A stretch of 20,323 nt of DNA, taken from NCBI GenBank assembly GCA_025201765.1, contig MU623664.1:1-20323 (forward strand). Direction: 5' to 3'. Positions 20,230 through 20,323 of the stretch are shown here, piece by piece. The DNA is from Daldinia sp. FL1419 (taxonomy: Eukaryota > Ascomycota > Sordariomycetes > Xylariales > Hypoxylaceae). How positions within the stretch are numbered: the stretch's first letter is position 1; each line of letters begins with the position of its first letter. Below the pieces are notes generated by a model. The model was not told the origin of the DNA. It saw only the letters and a program-made list of their open reading frames with translations, and did no database searches. Position numbers and translations under genes: made by a program.

Positions 20230-20323
20230 TAACGTGCCGCACAAGTCAACCGATCAAACAAGTCAACCGATCAGCCGAAATATAACCGAAAATCAAAGAA
20301 ATTTGAAAATCGTAACTTTACGA
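20230..20323. repeat. 17-bp duplication in a normal-composition edge
   Basis: ACAAGTCAACCGATCAA at 20241-20257 is repeated at 20258-20274 with one change at the last base. CpG sites are intact and composition is normal to the window end, so an unmutated element or the isochore border begins here. It runs off the window and cannot be named. Confidence 0.6.

Noticed and set aside
1..20323. Mitochondrial or apicomplexan AT-rich genome
   Set aside because: No mitochondrial gene, rRNA, tRNA or long low-complexity coding frame is present, and the transition-only divergence between repeats points to RIP.

Overview
The window is about 20 kb of extremely AT-rich DNA with no intact gene. By eye G+C is well under 20% over most of its length, broken by short islands of normal composition. 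Where diverged copies of one repeat can be compared, nearly all differences are C-to-T or G-to-A. This fits a filamentous ascomycete AT-rich isochore or (peri)centromere-like block made of transposable elements degraded by repeat-induced point mutation (RIP). Species and chromosomal position cannot be read from the sequence.

Layout. 1-1969: featureless AT-rich DNA. 1970-3382: two copies of one 5'-truncated non-LTR retroelement (SINE or LINE 3' end), both on the minus strand and each bounded by a target-site duplication. 3383-6650: decayed DNA with a short direct repeat. 6650-8200: a roughly 137-bp satellite of about ten units containing a 17-bp expansion, followed by a 21-bp repeat and a C tract. 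9405-10260: a second, unrelated AT-rich satellite. 10318-11820: a patchwork of less-mutated islands, including one fold-back. 12364-13170: an inverted-repeat transposon of about 790 bp carrying a nested 265-bp MITE. 15950-18735: dispersed copies of the satellite-1 family in both orientations, interrupted by a third inverted-repeat element (16652-17376) that itself hosts a third copy of the non-LTR element. 18790-18880: a 13-bp minisatellite. 20230-20323: composition rises again, with a 17-bp duplication at the window edge.

There is no functional pathway here. The parts relate as an insertion and mutation history: retroelement copies inserted by target-primed reverse transcription, non-autonomous DNA elements nested in one another, satellite units dispersed and inverted, then deamination of the duplicated DNA. 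The clearest biological signal is that in the longest retroelement copy the mutation stops close to where homology to the shorter local copy stops, leaving a GC-rich unmutated head. The main caveat is that all alignments and counts were made by eye.
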